DNA from: Salinibacterium sp. M195
GTDB lineage: Bacteria; Actinomycetota; Actinomycetes; Actinomycetales; Microbacteriaceae
NCBI RefSeq assembly: GCF_019443965.1
Contig: NZ_CP040814.1
Span: 1,612,001 to 1,676,000, forward strand
Length of the DNA: 64,000 bases
Direction: 5' to 3'
The notes below the pieces were generated by a model. The model was given only the letters and a program-made list of their open reading frames with translations, was not told the origin of the DNA and did no database searches. A program made the position numbers and the translations under genes. Shown here piece by piece: positions 61,786 through 64,000 of this stretch. Numbering within the stretch: the stretch's first letter is position 1; every line of letters starts with the position of its first letter.

Positions 61786-62578
61786 CAAGCCCGTCGTGCG
61801 CGCCGATATTCCTCGTGCGCGTCGCATCGTTGTCAAAGTTGGATCGTCATCGGTCAGCGGCGTCAACGTGGGGCAAATCGGCGCTCTCGTCGATGCGCTA
61901 TCTGCTGCTCACGCGACAGGGTCAGAAGTCATCTTGGTTTCGTCTGGCGCTATCGCGACCGGCATCCCTTTTCTCAAGCTGGATGGTCGTCCTACCGACC
62001 TGGCAACTCAGCAAGCAGCAGCTGCTGTGGGGCAAAACGTACTGATCTATCGCTATCAAGAGAGCTTCGATCGATACGGGGTGGTCGCGGCTCAAATCCT
62101 GCTGACCGCAGGCGACATGGATAACCCCACGCACCACAGCAACGCTCAGCGGGCCATGGAGCGGTTGTTGGGTTTGAAGATTTTGCCGATTGTGAATGAA
62201 AACGACACGGTCGCGACCCACGAGATTCGTTTCGGGGACAATGACCGTCTCGCCGCTCTTGTCTCGGTATTGGTGCGAGCTGACGTTCTCATCCTTCTCT
62301 CGGATATTGATGCCCTGTACACGAAACCGCCCTCGGATCCCGGTGCTGAGCGAATCGATATCGTGGCGTTCGACAATGACCTCGGCCACGTCACGTTCGG
62401 CGATATCGGTGCTGCCGGAGTTGGCACCGGTGGGGCTGGAACCAAGGTCGCCGCCGCCAAGCATGCGGCTGCTGCGGGCATTCCCGTGCTCTTGGCTGAA
62501 ACCAGCAATGTCGCGGAGGCCCTCGCCGGCGCCTCAATCGGTACCTGGTTTGAAGCAGATACCGTCGCAACTGAGTGA
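61778..62578 (+). CDS. proB: Glutamate 5-kinase without PUA domain
   Basis: The 266-residue amino-acid kinase makes gamma-glutamyl phosphate, the first step of proline synthesis. Motifs are [20 protein letters not shown] and [19 protein letters not shown]. It ends after the kinase domain and lacks the C-terminal PUA domain (about 100 residues) of the E. coli enzyme. GTG 61778, overlapping obgE by eight bases, is preferred because CGGAG lies five bases upstream. Confidence 0.94.
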   Translation: MTSKPVVRADIPRARRIVVKVGSSSVSGVNVGQIGALVDALSAAHATGSEVILVSSGAIATGIPFLKLDGRPTDLATQQAAAAVGQNVLIYRYQESFDRYGVVAAQILLTAGDMDNPTHHSNAQRAMERLLGLKILPIVNENDTVATHEIRFGDNDRLAALVSVLVRADVLILLSDIDALYTKPPSDPGAERIDIVAFDNDLGHVTFGDIGAAGVGTGGAGTKVAAAKHAAAAGIPVLLAETSNVAEALAGASIGTWFEADTVATE

Positions 62579-62602
62579 TCGAGAGCTTGCGGTGAGCGAC
62601 GC

Positions 62603-62608
62603 TAGACT
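62603..62608 (+). promoter_or_regulatory. -10 box (TAGACT) of leaderless proA
   Basis: TAGACT ends six bases before ATG 62615, as at rpiB. It gives proA a promoter separate from proB. Confidence 0.5.
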
Positions 62609-62614
62609 TTGAGC

Positions 62615-63883
62615 ATGGTTGATTCAGCTGTGATCGAGCACACGATTGCCGAGAAATTTGAGGCCGCGCGTGGCGCGGCCCGCACCCTCAGCACCATCAC
62701 CACGAGCCAGAAGAATGCAGCTCTCGCCGCCATCGCCCGCGATGTTGTTGCCAATATGGCTGACATCATCGCCGCCAATGCCCGCGACCTTGAACGAGGC
62801 AAGAGCAATGGAATGGCGGAGGGTTTACAGGAACGACTTCGGTTGACGCCTGACCGCATCGAGCAGCTCTCCGTAGCGGTGCGTGACATTATCGAGCTTG
62901 CGGATCCCGTCGGCGTCGTTGCGCGCGGTTCTGTACTGCCCAACGGGCTTGCGGTCTCGCAAGTTCGGGTGCCGTTTGGCGTAATTGGGGCCATCTATGA
63001 GGCGCGACCCAACGTGACCATCGATATTGCGGCCCTAGCGCTGAAGAGCGGCAATGCCGTAATACTGCGGGGTGGCTCAGCGGCCGAAGAGTCGAACCGT
63101 GTTCTCGTCGCAATTATCCAGTCCGCCCTCGCCAGCGTAGGCATAGTGCCGACCGCCGTTCAGACGATCGATGAGTTCGGGCGCGATGGCGCGAAAGCGC
63201 TCATGCAAGCGCGTGGTTTCGTTGACGTCCTGATTCCTCGGGGGAGTGCTCAGCTCATCCGCACTGTCGTTCAAGAATCGACAGTGCCGGTGATTGAGAC
63301 CGGTTCTGGGATCGTGCACGTGTTCCTCGATGAGTCTGCTGATACCGCAATTGCGATCGACATTGTGCACAACGCGAAGGTGCAGCGACCGAGTGTGTGT
63401 AACGCGCTTGAGACGTTGCTGGTGCATGAAGCGGCAGCAGAGCGACTCATCCCTGTTGTCTTGGCTCGCCTTGCAGAGTCAGGCGTAACCATTCATGCCG
63501 ACGAACGCACCCGACAGCTATTTCCGCAGGCTCTGGTCGCGAGCGAAGAAGTGTGGTCGACCGAGCACTTGGGCCTTGAGATTGGTGTGCGCGTCGTTTC
63601 TGATCTTGACGCCGCGATCGATCACATCACCACCTTTTCGACCAAGCACACTGAGTCGATCATTACGAATGATCTGACAAACGCTGACCGTTTTCTTGCC
63701 GAGGTCGACTCGGCAGTGGTGATGGTCAACGCGTCGACGCGATTCACGGATGGCGCAGAGTTCGGTTTTGGGGCTGAAGTGGGCATTTCGACCCAAAAGC
63801 TTCACGCCCGCGGACCGATGGGTTTGCCGGAACTCACGAGCACCAAGTGGGTTGTGCGCGGTAGCGGTCAGGTGCGCGGCTAG
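62615..63883 (+). CDS. proA: Gamma-glutamyl phosphate reductase
   Basis: The 422-residue NADPH-dependent enzyme reduces gamma-glutamyl phosphate to the semialdehyde in proline synthesis. The catalytic cysteine lies in RPSVCNALETLLVH. Other signatures are GVIGAIYEARPNVT and the C-terminal FGFGAEVGISTQKLHARGPMG. ATG 62615 is chosen over TTG 62609 because of the -10 spacing. Confidence 0.96.
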   Translation: MVDSAVIEHTIAEKFEAARGAARTLSTITTSQKNAALAAIARDVVANMADIIAANARDLERGKSNGMAEGLQERLRLTPDRIEQLSVAVRDIIELADPVGVVARGSVLPNGLAVSQVRVPFGVIGAIYEARPNVTIDIAALALKSGNAVILRGGSAAEESNRVLVAIIQSALASVGIVPTAVQTIDEFGRDGAKALMQARGFVDVLIPRGSAQLIRTVVQESTVPVIETGSGIVHVFLDESADTAIAIDIVHNAKVQRPSVCNALETLLVHEAAAERLIPVVLARLAESGVTIHADERTRQLFPQALVASEEVWSTEHLGLEIGVRVVSDLDAAIDHITTFSTKHTESIITNDLTNADRFLAEVDSAVVMVNASTRFTDGAEFGFGAEVGISTQKLHARGPMGLPELTSTKWVVRGSGQVRG

Positions 63884-63913
63884 ACTGTTGGTGGTTTCGC
63901 GAATGGAGATTTG

Positions 63914-64000
63914 ATGTCGATTTTTCTGAATGTACTTGCGTCGAGCGAAGAGCTCGCGCCCCTAATCTTGCCGGCGCTTGCTTTTCCGGTCATCGCTGCC
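63914..64000 (+). CDS. Start of a small membrane protein gene (cut by window edge)
   Basis: Twenty-nine codons are visible, beginning MSIFLNVLASSEELAPLILP and continuing into a hydrophobic segment. GGAG lies five bases before the ATG. Similar short membrane proteins occur after proA and before nadD in Microbacteriaceae as far as I recall. Function unknown. Confidence 0.65.
   Translation, partial: MSIFLNVLASSEELAPLILPALAFPVIAA

Noticed and set aside
1..64000. Transposons, prophage, toxin-antitoxin or phage-defence systems
   Set aside because: No transposase, integrase, terminal inverted repeat pair, restriction, CRISPR or toxin-like gene was recognised in any frame.

Overview
This window is a chromosomal segment of a moderately high-GC actinobacterium, most likely of the family Microbacteriaceae. 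The evidence is the protein set itself (Nei1-type glycosylase, paired ClpP proteases, a translational T-box on ileS, DUF2510, DUF4031 and DUF4233 proteins, a giant SCO7613-type membrane protein) and the gene order. The sequence pepN - rpiB - nei1 ... tig - clpP1 - clpP2 ... clpX ... valS ... folC - ndk ... rne ... rplU - rpmA - obgE - proB - proA follows the same conserved actinobacterial backbone seen in Mycobacterium tuberculosis. No transposase, prophage, CRISPR array or integrase was seen.

Layout: 1-6.6 kb holds the start of pepN, rpiB-nei1-paiB-amidohydrolase, dps and a two-component pair. 6.7-12.1 kb is one 1797-codon membrane protein gene with an internal 474-residue duplication, followed by a stand-alone DUF2510 gene and a 57-aa membrane protein. 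12.7-18.5 kb carries a hydrolase, tRNA-Gly, tRNA-Pro, tig, a nucleoside hydrolase/TPR pair and clpP1-clpP2. 18.6-20.6 kb is a CopC/YcnI copper-type cluster on the opposite strand, sitting between clpP2 and clpX. 22.4-26.7 kb is an accessory catabolic module: a GntR regulator divergent from acdS (ACC deaminase) and an AceE/MdeB-like 2-oxoacid dehydrogenase E1. 26.7-34.5 kb has a Dcp peptidase, a methyltransferase, a lipoprotein/PKD secreted pair, a GNAT acetyltransferase and valS. 34.6-40.5 kb is a peptide-type ABC importer operon with its TetR regulator. 40.7-45.5 kb has bioY, a TDT exporter, a CPA1 antiporter and a YtrA-type regulator with a DUF1648 membrane protein. 45.5-51.4 kb is the T-box-controlled ileS-folC-DUF4233-ndk operon. 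51.4-64 kb has VKOR, rne, a DUF318 permease/TIGR03943/propeller cluster, ACT and DUF4031 genes, rplU-rpmA, obgE, proB, proA and the start of one more small membrane protein.

Together the backbone genes cover protein folding and degradation, aminoacyl-tRNA charging, RNA turnover, ribosome assembly and proline synthesis. The inserted pieces handle nutrient uptake, metal handling and stress. Two signals stand out. First, at least sixteen genes have a TANNNT-type -10 box ending 6-8 nt (nearly always 6) before the start codon, so leaderless transcription appears common here and helps fix starts. Second, several compact regulatory sites are visible: the T-box, a ClgR-like box before clpP1, palindromes at acdS, an AACTAG/CTAGTT array at the YtrA gene, and three GTTGNNCAAC units in the ABC-transporter operon.
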